The translations under genes were made by a program, and so were the position numbers. From Borovskyia barvae (taxonomy: Eukaryota > Euglenozoa > Kinetoplastea > Trypanosomatida > Trypanosomatidae), in NCBI GenBank assembly GCA_030849085.1, contig JASAOM010001010.1, positions 1-64,000 on the forward strand: 64,000 nt of DNA, in the 5' to 3' direction. Shown here in pieces: positions 50,849 through 61,710 of the stretch. The first letter of the stretch is position 1. Each line of letters starts with the position of its first letter. A model generated the notes under the pieces. It was not told the DNA's origin, ran no database searches, and saw nothing but the letters and a program-made list of their open reading frames with translations.

Positions 50849-52109
50849 TCGCGATGAGGCCACAAAAAGAAGCGCAGTCTCGGAAATGTAGGCTACCCTT
50901 CACTCTCTTTGAGAGGGGAGGGGGAGAGGAAGGAGGAGTAGATATGCTAAAAGACGGACGCACTCCCGTCCTCTTGTTTGTTTCTCTGTACTTTGGTGTT
51001 CTTCTTCTTCCTTCCCCCTTTTCTCACTTTCGCGTGTCTAACTTTTGGAGGAGGAGGAGGAGAAGAGCGAGGCTTTCCACCGTTCCCCGCCAATAGAAAT
51101 ATCTTCGAGGAGTGTGAATGTGAGATGGTGACCCACGTCGATGGGGTTGCCTGCTACTGTAACCGCCCTGTGGTCTCTCTCACTCTCTCCCATATATATA
51201 TATGTGTGTGTGGGAGGAGTGGTCGGCCTTGAACAGAGATACCAAAATGCTGAGGAAAGGACGAGAATCTTCGAGTATGCCACGGCCCGCCTCCTCACTC
51301 CGAGTTTCCTTTCAATATGGAGGAAAATGGAGAGGGTGAAGTCGGTGAGCCGTACCGCGATCCACGGCACCAAGACGAGGAGGGAGAGGCAGCGGCACCG
51401 CATACAAGCCAGAGAGATGGAGAAAGAAAGAGAAGACACGAAGGATGACGGGAATGGAGGGGGGACGAGAGAGATCAACGGGGCGAATAGATGAAGGAAG
51501 AGGTGGGAAGGGAGAACGGCACTTTTTTTTGCAGGAAATGAGGCAAAGCGGCAAAAGGCAGCCGCAAACAAAAGAAAGAGAAAAGTGGAGGATGCTGGGT
51601 GCCTGATCTCTTCGTTAGTAAGCACTGCCTCTTACCGGTAACTTGCACCAACGGCGCATCTTCCCAACCGCACACGAGTCCTGTCCACGCATATAGAGGG
51701 AGTAGGAGCCGAGCCACCAGGAGAGCGGACAAAGTCTAGAAAGAAGCTGCAGACACTCGGTCCTGCCTCCTCCTCCTTCTGCTTTCATGATGAAAGTTAA
51801 GGAGGAAGGGTGGCGGCGGCGGGGGGGGAGCAAGTGCAAGGGGGGAGGGCAGAAGAGAGAGAACGTGAGGCCCAGTTGCTTAACCAGAGGAAATCGGGAA
51901 ACGAAGGAGGCGAAGGTACTGCAACCATACGAAATGGGCAGTTCAAGGAGCATAAAACGTAAAAGAAGTGCCCGTGATCTCATTTACATCGGAGCGAGCA
52001 TCAAATCATGAGCGCTTGCAAGAAAGTCCAGTATATACACATGCGTATGCACATATACAAACGAAGAGTTAGCGGAGAGAGCCGCAGCGGATGCGGCATC
52101 GGTGGCCTT
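50849..52109 (-). other. Spacer between the 86-aa and OB-fold genes
   Basis: About 1.3 kb. The acceptor of the 86-aa gene is at the left. A TA/TG run lies at 51192-51212 and a poly-G at about 51823-51830. Minus frames at 51038-51625 and 51615-51983 are UTR-like. Confidence 0.45.
50907..50940 (-). promoter_or_regulatory. Candidate trans-splice acceptor, 86-aa gene
   Basis: Strong C/T tract on the minus strand (about 50911-50940) followed by CAAAG, with AG at 50907-50908. The first ATG downstream is 50848, a 58-nt 5' UTR. Confidence 0.6.
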
Positions 52110-52658
52110 CTATAACGGTGACGGCTTCTCCCAACCCCAGCAGGTTCGCGCGTAAAGCTGGTTAGTGGTGTCCGACAAAGGAAGGCCGCGGACCGCGGCC
52201 GCATCCCAGTCCTGAGGACGTACAGAAATCTCCATCACCAGCTTTTTCTCGCCCTTTTGCAGAACGCGCAGGGTGCTCTCCATGGGGAGGGGGCACACAA
52301 GCGGCAGTGACGTCCCTGACGTCACCTTTCCTCGATGACCCTCTCTATTACCACCAGCGCAGGTCGGCGTCTCCGTGAGGAAAAAGCCGTGCAGAAGGAT
52401 GACGTCGCCCGGGTCCATGAAGGCAGCAGCCGCGCCCCAACGATCGTAAAAGTTGATGCGCAAGAGCTCCGCCTCTCCGCCAATCGTGGCCGGATCCCGT
52501 GGAGCGATCGAGCCCATAACCGTGAAAACTTGATGGTTACTAAACTCGCACATGCGAAGAGGTATCGCCTCGACAACGGCGCAGCGAAGCACCAGGTCTG
52601 GGTAATCAGTGTTCAGGGGCAGTCGCGCTAAACTTGCGTCGGTCTCATACACCTCCAT
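52110..52658 (-). CDS. OB-fold protein, possible nucleic-acid binder
   Basis: 182 aa. Residues of about 22-100 follow an OB-fold strand pattern: DLVLRCAVVEAIPLRM, then NHQVFTVMGSIAP, then AELLRINFYDRW, then MDPGDVILLHGFFL. The phrase GDVILLHGF after a variable-length loop is reminiscent of RPA- and POT1-type OB folds (GDIIRLHRF). That family binds single-stranded DNA or RNA. The rest (100-182) has further strands and ends in a Trp-rich tail. The frame continues to a TTG at 52694, but an acceptor AG at 52684-52685 lies inside it, so the ATG at 52658 (MEVYETDASLA) is the start. Specific role unknown; telomere or replication function would be speculation. Confidence 0.72.
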   Translation of the reverse strand: MEVYETDASLARLPLNTDYPDLVLRCAVVEAIPLRMCEFSNHQVFTVMGSIAPRDPATIGGEAELLRINFYDRWGAAAAFMDPGDVILLHGFFLTETPTCAGGNREGHRGKVTSGTSLPLVCPLPMESTLRVLQKGEKKLVMEISVRPQDWDAAAVRGLPLSDTTNQLYARTCWGWEKPSPL

Positions 52659-53940
52659 GGTGCTTAGTGCGCCCAATGGTACTCTTGAAAACAAAAAAAA
52701 GAATAATGAGAGAAAGTCAGTCCCAATGCAAGCAAAAAAAATACGCTAATGAAAGCGCACGTTTGTAGATCTGTGAAAGTGGCACACCAGCACTACGTGC
52801 TTTCTCACACGTAACACGCGCAAAAAATGCTGAAAAGAGGAAACTCAAAAAGCGTCGCGTTTGGAGACGAAGAAGAGGAGGAGGTGGAGAGATACACTTC
52901 GAGAGAGATGGTAGCATCGGTCATTTACGCTTCGTAGGGAGGGTGGGGAGCAGGGGAAAAGAGAAAGGTAAAAGCTCCAAGGGAGGGAAGGGAAAAGTGA
53001 GGGGGTAAGAGAGCTAAACCGAAGAGAGGTCAAAAGATTCCATTGCGTTTCGAGATGAAGGGAAAATCTTTTTGGAGCGTCTACAATATGTTCGCCGGCA
53101 GCAGCGATACTCCAACACACCGTAACGTATCTCATCCTCCCATACTTTGGCAGTGCAGCTCCGCAAAAATCACAGAAAAAAGGATATTCACCGAGGTGGC
53201 ACAGACTGCTGTGCATCACAGCTGCATATATAGGTTTGTTGGGAGGAATCTTTTCGGAGATGTTCTGTAAGCGTGGGTGTTCCCCGTCATTCTGCTTGCA
53301 GTGTAATGCAGGTCGCGTGAAATGGAAAGAAATTGAAGAAAAAGAACCCGCCACGCCGTTTCCATCTGCTCCACCACGAATGCACACTTGGAAAGGAGGC
53401 AGAGAAATACCAATCATGAACTCCCGTTCTCATACCCGCCTGAGAGACAACACAAACATCACGGGAGGGTGGTATCCCCGCGATGGCCTTGGCACCCACT
53501 CCCTTGCTCCGAGAAAGAGAAAAGGATCTGGGTGTGAAAGTGCAGCGAGGATCTCTCCACAACATTTCGACTAAACTCCACTTATTACCCTCCACCATCA
53601 CCAAAAAAAAGCACTACAATGTCCACTCGCCATGAAAAACGGGGCAGGGCGGGAGATACTAGGGTGAACCGCACTGCTGCGCCACACACACACACACGTA
53701 CGCTCACTTTTCACATTCTCGTCCTATCCCACGGATGAGAAAAGTTCTGGAGAGGAAAAGAAAAGGACGCTGTGCAAAGAGAAAGATGCGAGAAAAAGAA
53801 GGGGAGGAACGAAGAGCCATCGAAGACGTGGCGTGTCAAGAGAGAAAGGAGAAAAGGTAAGGGACAAGATAGGAGCAGCACCAGCCAAGCACTCATACAC
53901 ACGCTAGAGGGGACGGCCACACCTCGACGCGGCCGCAGCA
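52659..53940 (-). other. Spacer holding the 3' UTR of the SPX transporter
   Basis: About 1.3 kb. A minus frame from an ATG at 53417 to 52845 has a mildly protein-like first half with a few Cys pairs, but no acceptor tract upstream and a UTR-like second half. I do not call it. A short CA run lies at about 53682-53697. Confidence 0.45.
52684..52722 (-). promoter_or_regulatory. Candidate trans-splice acceptor deciding the OB-fold start
   Basis: The minus strand reads a T/C-rich tract and then TTTTCAAG, with AG at 52684-52685. The next ATG is 52658, a 25-nt 5' UTR. The acceptor lies inside the longer non-ATG frame, so that frame cannot be the start. Confidence 0.7.
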
Positions 53941-56145
53941 TTATTGGGTCGTTGGAAGAACGTAGTTAGTGAGAGGCACCATCCACGTCACAAGCGCCGC
54001 CGTAAACACTAGCGTGATCACCGTGCCACAGAATAGAAAGTCCTTCGCCCGCAGGTATGGCTTTCCCTGAGCGTCCTCGGCCAGGAGTGAGTTGACGTTA
54101 GGGAAGGAACTAATAGGGAACGCCATGGCCCCCGAGCACATCAGGGCGGCAAGCATGACCATGGACTGCGGTGTAACCACCAGGAGCCCCGTCGATGGCG
54201 GCATGAGAAATCCAATCTTCACGATGATCGGCAGCAGAATCATCGCTGCAACGGTGTGCGATACGAACGTCGTGATGATGCCCACGGCGAAGAGAACAAC
54301 CACCAGAGTCATGTAGGGGGGGGAGTTCATGAGGACCGACTTCATGCTGTGCGCAATGATGTCCAACATCCGAGAGTCGTGCGCGCACAGGCCCAGCATG
54401 TTACCGCCCGCAAGAAGGAACATGAGGTGCCATGAGAGGGTGTTGAAGTCATCCTTTGATAAGATGCCGATGCCGAAGAAGATGACGATAGGGATAAGGG
54501 CGACGATGCCAGTGTCACCAAAGAAAAGATTTGGCGGTAGAATCCACAGGACAATCGTGCCCGCCGAGACCAGCAGCACCACTCCGCGTGTCGCGAAGGA
54601 TACATGCTCCGCCGCCGCTGCGTTCACCACCTGCAACGGTATATAATGGACGTCAGCAAACGGCCGCCACACTACAAGCACGATAGCCCACGCCGCCAGC
54701 ACACTGAACAATACGACTGGGACCGCAACACCAACCCATTGCGCAAACGATATATTGTAGAAGCTGAGCGCTGACAGCGCCACCGCGTTCTGCGGTGAAG
54801 CGATAGGGGACAGCATTCCGCCGATGTTGCACGCGAAGGCGAGTCCAAGGAGAATACCGTGAGGAGCGTTGGTGCCCACCGGAAACTCCCATAAGGTGCG
54901 CTGCACTACGCCCAGAACCAGCAGTGGGGCAGCCACATTGGACACAAAGGCACATAAAAAGCAGCTACTGAGCATCACCCCCAGCAGGTACAGCGAAGGG
55001 CGGTGCGCCGTCCAGCGGTGAAGCATACTCGCCGCGTACATCTCCAAGTTGGTGCGTGAGAAGGCCTTCGCGATCGTGAGGCCGCCCATCACCAGAATTT
55101 GGACGTGATTGAATAGCTTACCCAAGATAATTTGCGATGCGACCGTCGCTGTGGCACTTTCATGCGTCACAGGGTCCGCCACGATGCGCAGCGGAACAGC
55201 AAACAGGGGAATAAGCATAGCGGTGCAGAAGAAGGGGATTGCCTCCGTAATCCACAGCGTGATGATGAGCACGAAGAGGGCAAGGCAGTTGTGGGCAGCG
55301 GGTTCTGTCGGCAGTAAGGGAACGTGTTTCACGGCCATGAACAGCGCCGCGCCAAGGCAGATGTACCGCCACCGAGCGTGCCATTCCTGCGACATGTCCA
55401 CATTGGCAAACTGGTCCAAAGGTACGTTGAACTTCCGCTCGAAGTCAACACTAACATTTGACATGAGGTTGCGGAGGCGGGGCATGAGGGTGACGAGTCT
55501 CGAACGCGCCACTTCCGCCTCCATGGCAGCAGAAAAATCACCATCCATGCGTCGATACTTCTTCAGCTTCTTCGCGGACTTTCGAATAGCCTCGATATTC
55601 AGCTCCGCGAAGTGCTGTAGCTGATGCGCATTCGAGTGCCACTCCACAAAAAGCGCGCGCGGCGTGTTTCGCTCAATTTTCTTCAGCTGCGAGTCGCCAA
55701 TGACCAGGAGAAAGAGCTGCTTGAGGAGGTCACCGATGCTCTTTCGAGGGGACCGCGGTGCTTCCTCCTCCTCCATGGTCGAATGCTCACCCATGGAGCT
55801 GGTCGCCCTACTCACCAGACCCGTCTCCTCGCCTATCACAACATCGTTCGTGCTACCACCTTTCTTGCGGCGATAGAAGATGCGTGGCTTCGTCGCGGGA
55901 GCTACGGGGAGGTCAGGGTTCATCTCCATGAGACGGTCATGCTCCTCTTGCAACCCCGTCATGAGTTGCTGGAAGAGGCCCTCTGCTTTGGCAAGTTCCT
56001 CCGCAATGATGCGGAAAAGTTCATTGCTAAAAGCCGTACCGCGCAGTTCCGAGGAATGGATAAACTGCTTTAACCGCTTATAGCTGACGTAGTAATCCGC
56101 CCATTCAGGCACAACTTCGTCTTGAAGGCGCTTACCAAACTTCAT
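53941..56145 (-). CDS. PHO91: SPX-domain phosphate transporter, PHO91-like
   Basis: 734 aa. The N-terminal SPX domain (about 1-215) begins MKFGKRLQDEVVPEW, has a basic cluster YKRLKQFIH at 22-30, and a C-terminal helix IRKSAKKLKKYRRMDG. These lysines form the inositol-polyphosphate pocket in known SPX domains. A hydrophobic part of roughly ten to twelve membrane segments (about 270-734) follows. It has DASS/SLC13-type features: SNVAAPLLVLG, NIGGMLSPIASPQNAVALS, and TTFVSHTVAAMILLPII near the C-terminus. SPX plus SLC13 is the yeast Pho91 architecture. In trypanosomes PHO91 is reported to export phosphate, with sodium, from acidocalcisomes or the contractile vacuole. The ATG at 56145 is first after a strong acceptor at 56187-56188. 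Likely gated by inositol pyrophosphates. Confidence 0.93.
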   Translation of the reverse strand: MKFGKRLQDEVVPEWADYYVSYKRLKQFIHSSELRGTAFSNELFRIIAEELAKAEGLFQQLMTGLQEEHDRLMEMNPDLPVAPATKPRIFYRRKKGGSTNDVVIGEETGLVSRATSSMGEHSTMEEEEAPRSPRKSIGDLLKQLFLLVIGDSQLKKIERNTPRALFVEWHSNAHQLQHFAELNIEAIRKSAKKLKKYRRMDGDFSAAMEAEVARSRLVTLMPRLRNLMSNVSVDFERKFNVPLDQFANVDMSQEWHARWRYICLGAALFMAVKHVPLLPTEPAAHNCLALFVLIITLWITEAIPFFCTAMLIPLFAVPLRIVADPVTHESATATVASQIILGKLFNHVQILVMGGLTIAKAFSRTNLEMYAASMLHRWTAHRPSLYLLGVMLSSCFLCAFVSNVAAPLLVLGVVQRTLWEFPVGTNAPHGILLGLAFACNIGGMLSPIASPQNAVALSALSFYNISFAQWVGVAVPVVLFSVLAAWAIVLVVWRPFADVHYIPLQVVNAAAAEHVSFATRGVVLLVSAGTIVLWILPPNLFFGDTGIVALIPIVIFFGIGILSKDDFNTLSWHLMFLLAGGNMLGLCAHDSRMLDIIAHSMKSVLMNSPPYMTLVVVLFAVGIITTFVSHTVAAMILLPIIVKIGFLMPPSTGLLVVTPQSMVMLAALMCSGAMAFPISSFPNVNSLLAEDAQGKPYLRAKDFLFCGTVITLVFTAALVTWMVPLTNYVLPTTQ

Positions 56146-57448
56146 CTTGGCCGTGAACCTCGATGCAATTCCGTGCCCACGAGGGTCTTATAGAGCGATA
56201 GAAAGAAGGGGGAGAGGGAAAGAGACGAACACGCAGCGGTGTGCGTATGAGGTGTAGGAAGAAGAGAGAATGGGGAAAGGAAAAGGAAAGAGCGGGAGGG
56301 ACCTAGGTACCCACTGATGGAAAGATCGAGAAAATGGGAAACGATCGACAGATTGAAAGAAAGTGAATTTTCTGGGGTGGGCCTGCATGCCGCTGTGCCG
56401 CACTACAGAAAGGGGGCGTGTCGGACTTGTCATTCTGGAGGGAGTTGAAACGTATGAGGTGGGCATCGGTGGTTCAGAGGTCAGTGGGTCGAACGTGTCG
56501 AAGCATCTAGCGGAGCGAAACTTTTTTTTGACGATCGGACTGGATTCCCGCACCAAAATGGTGGGAGATCAGGAAAAAAAGGTGATGGAGGGGTAAGAAG
56601 GGAGCCAGCACCACTGAAAAAATGTCGGTTGGCTCTTTTATCGCGAGCCACGCCACACATTGACGCGTCCTCCTCCCTTTCCCCTCTCCCCCAGTGTTTT
56701 ACCGTCCAACTTGATCGCGTTCATAAGGAGGGCAAACGGTGCCCGTGGGGAAGCAGTTCTTTCGTCTCACCCACCCACCCCTACCTTGCCCCATTCCGCC
56801 CACCCTCGTCCCCCTCACAAATTTCGCCGTCGGAGCGATGGTGTCGCGCGGAAGCCGGTGCATTATTAGGTAGAGCGTCGACTTCTAGCGCAAGACATGA
56901 AAAGGCATAAAGATCGTGTTGGGCAGAGAGCCAATGAGAGGAAAGGAATGGGAAGTGTGCGGCGTTGATTGGAGCTAGGCAAAAAAAAATTGAGTTTGGT
57001 CCCCCCCCCAGTAGAGCTGAGAAGACGAAGTACGGCCACACGACGCAAAAAGGAAGTGCGGTGGGTGTCAGGGATGGCGGCACACCGCCGTGAAAGTGGC
57101 AGGGCCACAGTAACGTTTTCTGAATGTCCGCACCCACCCCACCTCAACAGCGCCCTTTCGGGCCACGTTGACTATGGCACGAGTCTGCCCAGCGAAGAAA
57201 CAGACGGAAGAAACGGCTGTACCGGCCATGCTTCGTTTGGCGGGAGGAAGGAAAAAAGGAAGGCAGCAGGGGTCGTTGGACAAATGAGAATCGGCGTGGC
57301 GCAGTTGGGGAACCAGCTGCTCCAGAGGTACGTACATGTGAGGGGGCGAAGACAACAGAACAGGTACGCACAGAGACAGAAAAGCAGCAGCAGCAATCCG
57401 AAAAACACGCGGGGCAGGTGGACACGGTAGAGGATGCCTCACACACCT
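56146..57448 (-). other. Spacer between PHO91 and the 530-aa PH-like gene
   Basis: About 1.3 kb. The PHO91 acceptor is at the left. A plus-strand C/T block at about 56669-56702 ends CCCCCAG. Frames of about 120-150 codons on both strands are low in complexity. No supported gene. Confidence 0.45.
56187..56230 (-). promoter_or_regulatory. Candidate trans-splice acceptor, PHO91 gene
   Basis: A long C/T tract on the minus strand (56199-56230) leads to CTATAAG, with AG at 56187-56188. The 41-nt leader to the ATG contains no other ATG. Confidence 0.7.
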
Positions 57449-59041
57449 CTACCAGACTGTGCGATCTCCAAAGAAACCTATATGTGAGGCCCGTTCGGGC
57501 GGCTTGGACTCCTCGAGGTCGACGCGCCCGTCCGATAACATCACCAGCGGGCGCTGTAACACTGCTTCAAACCACTGTAGCCACAAACGCAGGCACGAGC
57601 ATGTACCGACCTCGCACTCGAGTATCACGGTACCAGCACAGCTTGCTGGTGACGTTGGTGAAAGGAAAGTGCTTTGCATAGCGTGAAACGTGTTGAGCTG
57701 CTGCTCCATCGATGTCCCCCTATCGTAACTTTCTCCCGCGTTTTTTCTATCGGTGAATTCAAGGTAGAAGCTAGTCGCACCCCTGTTGTCGGCGTAAATG
57801 CGGAGCTCCTCGATGGGAATGCGCCGTATCTCTCGCTTGCTCGGCCACCGCGTGCGCTGCAAAACAAAAAAAGAATGCATACATGGCCGTCCAGCGTTGT
57901 CCACACCTTCCACTCGCTGGATTTTAACTTTGCGGCTGTGTAGAGTACCATCGACGCTGCGGAGCTTCAAACACCCGTTTGAAGGTATGGAGAAGGGGGC
58001 TACCTCGCTTGGGTCTACATCACTTTCACTATTGCCCGAGACAGAAAGAAAAAAATCGACGTAGCCCTCCAGCGCCTCCTCCGGCGGTTTCTCCACACGA
58101 CTCGCTTCGCTGCCTACTGTGTTGACGAAAACCTCACTATCTTCGATCACGTAGACGGTATCTCGGTCAGTGCGAATCGAGTCCAACAGAAGTCCCATGT
58201 AGGCTCTAGTGCAGAACGTCATCCAGGTATTGCGCTCCTCGGTAGAGATGAAGCGGAGGTCCACCTTGATGTACTGGCTGCTGCCACCACTGCCGTTGCT
58301 CGCGCCACCCCCAACACGCTTGCGAGAGGCCGGCATCGCTTGAGTGAAACGACGCTGCTTCACGACTCCGTCAGGCGGAACGCGAAAAACGAGACGCAGT
58401 CCGATGTCGCCATAGGCGCGGAACAAATTCGAGATGATCTCTTCCTTTTTGGAAACCGCTACGCCGCACTTCGGAGCGACGCAGGCAGCTGCGGGGGTAG
58501 CGGCCGTGGACTTCGGTGCACAGAGTTTTACCGACCCGCTCGCAGCTGATACAAAACTTGCGTCCTCCACCGCAGGCTGGGAAGAGGATGGGAGATGGGC
58601 GAAGACAAACGTGTCTCGCTCCACGACCGAGTCCCGCACGACATCCACCAATGACGAAAGCGGCGCCGTAAATAGTATACGAGCCTTCGTCGCAGCCGCC
58701 TTTCCGCTGGTGAGCTGCCTTACTTCGAATGTCAGGTCTCGCACCGACTCCACCACGCGGACGAGACACTCTTGGAACGAGGGATTAAAGCGGGTCGTGA
58801 GGTACGACGCCAGGCCTTTGATTGATTTCATGGCAGAGAAGCCCCCCTGGCCCCTCCTGGTGGAGCGCGGCACCGGTAACCCATAAACATCAAAGGATTT
58901 GGCTGCCAGGACGTCGAGGCGAGCAGCCGCGTGCGCCTCCAGCCGCGTAAGCGAGGTGCCCGCGTCATCCAATGCGTCTGTTGATGACGAAGCAGGCGGC
59001 ACCACGGATTCACGCGGTACCTTAGCGAGTGCGCGCCCCAT
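57449..59041 (-). CDS. Protein of unknown function with possible PH-like domains (530 aa)
   Basis: Not confidently recognised. Two segments end like pleckstrin-homology domains, whose last element is a helix with a conserved Trp. The first is KVDLRFISTEERNTWMTFC plus TRAYMGLL at about 255-282. The second is TVILECEVGTCSCLRLWLQW plus FEAVLQ at about 470-498. Each is preceded by beta-looking segments (GLRLVFRVPP; GCLKLRSVDG, RKVKIQRVEG, SFYLEFTDR). If real, these could bind lipids or proteins at membranes. The first about 30 residues and 150-190 are low in complexity. An acceptor AG at 59058-59059 puts the first ATG at 59041, with a 16-nt leader. The PH proposal is inference from pattern, not a profile hit. 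Confidence 0.82.
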   Translation of the reverse strand: MGRALAKVPRESVVPPASSSTDALDDAGTSLTRLEAHAAARLDVLAAKSFDVYGLPVPRSTRRGQGGFSAMKSIKGLASYLTTRFNPSFQECLVRVVESVRDLTFEVRQLTSGKAAATKARILFTAPLSSLVDVVRDSVVERDTFVFAHLPSSSQPAVEDASFVSAASGSVKLCAPKSTAATPAAACVAPKCGVAVSKKEEIISNLFRAYGDIGLRLVFRVPPDGVVKQRRFTQAMPASRKRVGGGASNGSGGSSQYIKVDLRFISTEERNTWMTFCTRAYMGLLLDSIRTDRDTVYVIEDSEVFVNTVGSEASRVEKPPEEALEGYVDFFLSVSGNSESDVDPSEVAPFSIPSNGCLKLRSVDGTLHSRKVKIQRVEGVDNAGRPCMHSFFVLQRTRWPSKREIRRIPIEELRIYADNRGATSFYLEFTDRKNAGESYDRGTSMEQQLNTFHAMQSTFLSPTSPASCAGTVILECEVGTCSCLRLWLQWFEAVLQRPLVMLSDGRVDLEESKPPERASHIGFFGDRTVW

Positions 59042-59057
59042 GAAAGCCCCAAACTCG

Positions 59058-59140
59058 CTTGTTATTCGGTACAGAGAAGAATATGTGAGCGTATGCGGGG
59101 TGAGGAGGGAGGAGGAGAGCGGGAAGGGGGCAAGCAGAGA
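59058..59140 (-). promoter_or_regulatory. Candidate trans-splice acceptor, 530-aa PH-like gene
   Basis: C/T-rich tract on the minus strand (about 59098-59130), a further T/C-rich stretch, then AACAAG with AG at 59058-59059. No ATG lies before 59041. Confidence 0.5.
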
Positions 59141-61180
59141 GGAGTGTCAGGATCGATAAAAACAGAGGAAGTGAGGGTACAAGAGCGCGTCGTACATGAT
59201 CACGCTCGACCGAAGGATATCATCACCGGCAGAGACGGCTCATCGCACGAGAAAGTAAGTGGCGGAGGGTGGAACATCTCCCCACCGGATGAAGCCAACA
59301 AGTTTAAACATGAGAGCCACCCCCACCTCACCTCACATTCCCGCACGCCCCTCCTTCCTTCCCCCCACCGCTGTCAGCGCGGTGAGACGGACAGGAGCAA
59401 CCGCGCGGCCGGTGCTCCAAATTTGGTAAACCGCAAAAGTCTGCACCGAATGATATCAGAAAAAAAATGGAGAGTGAGCGCGTCGTGCCGTCATCCCATC
59501 TTCTCTCGACTTTTCCACTTGTTTTTTTTGTTCGGTGTTCTCGTCCTCTTGATGCGCACCACAGCTCCTGGATAAACCGGAAGATGTGAGATCCTCAAGG
59601 GCAACCCAAAAAAATGAAAATGAACATATGCGAAAGCGAATGATGGAAAAAAAAAGAGTTCCTTGGGAAAACAGAGAAAAGAGGGAGAGATTAAAAAAAT
59701 GTTGTCTTGCCGGAGGATGGCCAGACACCGTCCGCATCGGCAGGATGCGTAGAGGACAAAAAATCATCACGAGCCTGGCACGAAGGGGGCGAAAGAACGA
59801 GAGGGAGGGAAACAGAGAGAGAAAGAAAAAAAAGGAGGGGCGGTGACCGAAACGTTCGGAGAGGAAAACCGCAAGTTTACAAATATATACAATACTGAAA
59901 CGTGCGCGTGTCTGTGCCAGTTGCAGGGAAGTAGAGACAAAAAAGCGGCATCTGCCCAGCCACTGCTTTCTCTTCAGTTGCGTACCTTTTAGTGGGAAAG
60001 AAAGTCGGTGAGAAAGGGCAACGCCTCTTCCCCCTTACCCCCCTCCCCATTCCTGTTTAACACACACATACACACGTCAACTCCGCTCTTTAAACAACAC
60101 AACCCGTAGAGGAAAGAAGAGGGGAAGCGGGGGGGAGGGTACGTTATTACTTTCCCATTTCGTTTTCACGCAATATTCCCGATGTCCCCCCCCCCTTTTT
60201 TTGTTTCGTTTTCTACGGGTTGCTGTTGTTTCTTTCTTATTCATCCTTCGCGATTGTGGAGAAAGAGAGCGTTGCTATTGTTTTCCTTCACGTCGCTAGA
60301 AACAAAAACAAAAAGGAAAGGAGAGAGATGCGAAAATAAAAAGAATTTATACTGGAAAAGGGTGAAACAAAGTGGTATGCAAAAGGAGACGAAGAAAGGC
60401 GGGGGAAGGGGGGGAGGAAAAACAAAATGTAGCACAAAAGCATTCGACTCGTTCGAACCAGCATCTTCGCCTTTGCATCGGCGACAGGGGTCGAGTTCAG
60501 CACACGGAGCTTACAAGGATTCACCCGGGTATTGTTTTGCAGCTGCTGTTGTTGTTGAAGTCCTTCGTTTCCTGACCTCCTTCCCCCCCCCCTTCCCCCC
60601 GAGTTGTTTGATCAACACTTCCGCTCTCATTCCAGAAAAAAATGTACCGCTACATGAAGGGAACTCGACGCTCTTTCAGACAAGTGCCGATGTTGCAGTG
60701 CTGGGGACGCTCCCTCGATCCCTTAAGGGTGCTATCACCTTCCAAACTCTTTTCTTTTCAGCTGCACTCAAACTTCTCCCGTTGCCTACGATACAGCCCT
60801 GACGCGCTGATCTACGCGAGAGGGGAATGTCAACTGAGTGTAGTGGAAGATAGGCAGAGCTCAATAAGCGAGAGAAAGGAGGAAGACAGCGGAAGAGTTG
60901 GTGAGAAATCAGAGATAAAATCGAGACGCAAAAAAAAAATAGAACAATATGTTGTGGGACGGAGCGCACGCACAAAAAAGCAGGGGGGAGGGAGTGCAGT
61001 AGTTTCGATGGCGAGAGTTATGCCATCTCACGGGATCCCTCGCAAAACAAGACTGGAAGAGAGACTCCTCGAGATCGAGGCCAACGACGCCTCCCCTTTC
61101 CCCTCTAACTCCTACGTACCCCTCTGGCCACTACAAAAGAAAGAAGATAATGTTTGAAAGGAAGAAGGTGCCGGGACCGA

Positions 61181-61206
61181 ATATATATATATACATATAT
61201 ATATAA
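61181..61206. repeat. Imperfect TA microsatellite
   Basis: 26 bp of alternating TA with one ACAT interruption. Confidence 0.9.
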
Positions 61207-61555
61207 CCTGAAAGAGCGGATCCTGCAGAGTTATGGAAAATTCAAGACTCCTCCGAGGTGCCAAAGCGAAGAAACGAAACGCCCAGGAAGACGTGTCTGA
61301 ACATACTGGTGCATGCGCATACGCACAGACACACATACATGATAAAATCAAAAAGGAAAAGAAAGTGAAAGAATGGAGAAATGAAGCAACGGAAGCAAAA
61401 AAAATTAAAAACATGTTTATGGCAGCAATAAAAGTAAAAATATATAAATAAAAACAGCAATCAACTACAAGGGGGGAACGAGAAAGAAATAGAGAAGAGA
61501 AAGGAGGGAAAAGGAATTGAGCACCGTAAGAACAAAGTAGCGTCCTGTAAATGCG

Positions 61556-61579
61556 TATATATATATATATATATATATA
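61556..61579. repeat. TA microsatellite
   Basis: 24-bp uninterrupted TA repeat, about 130 bp past the stop of the CCCH gene and so inside its probable 3' UTR. Confidence 0.95.
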
Positions 61580-61710
61580 AAGATGCGAAACTTTTGTTCT
61601 ACTGCTGCTAATCTTTTTCCCCCTTCAGATGGTTGCCTAGGGCGTAGAATACCATTGATGAAACAGATGCACGGGTGTTTGGGGAGGCAAGTGAGTACGC
61701 TGACGGTTTG

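Larger units (their letters stand above)
59042..61710 (-). other. Long spacer (2.7 kb)
   Basis: No supported gene. Contains TA microsatellites at 61181-61206 and 61556-61579, a short CA run near 60061-60077, and A-rich plus-strand DNA from 61300 to 61470. The right part should be the long 3' UTR of the CCCH zinc-finger gene. A plus frame at 60182-60802 is low in complexity. Confidence 0.5.

Noticed and set aside
51038-51625. Minus-strand frame of 195 codons
   Set aside because: Hydrophobic Ser/Leu/Phe-rich product with repeat-derived stretches; UTR-like.
52845-53417. Minus-strand frame of 190 codons with Cys pairs (FFCDFCGAA)
   Set aside because: ATG start and a few Cys pairs are suggestive, but there is no acceptor tract upstream and the second half is UTR-like. 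It lies in the probable 3' UTR of the SPX transporter.
60449-60457. GTTCGAACC, resembling a tRNA B box
   Set aside because: No matching A box or cloverleaf stems around it.
60182-60802. Plus-strand frame of 206 codons
   Set aside because: Low complexity, on the strand opposite to every supported gene, no features.
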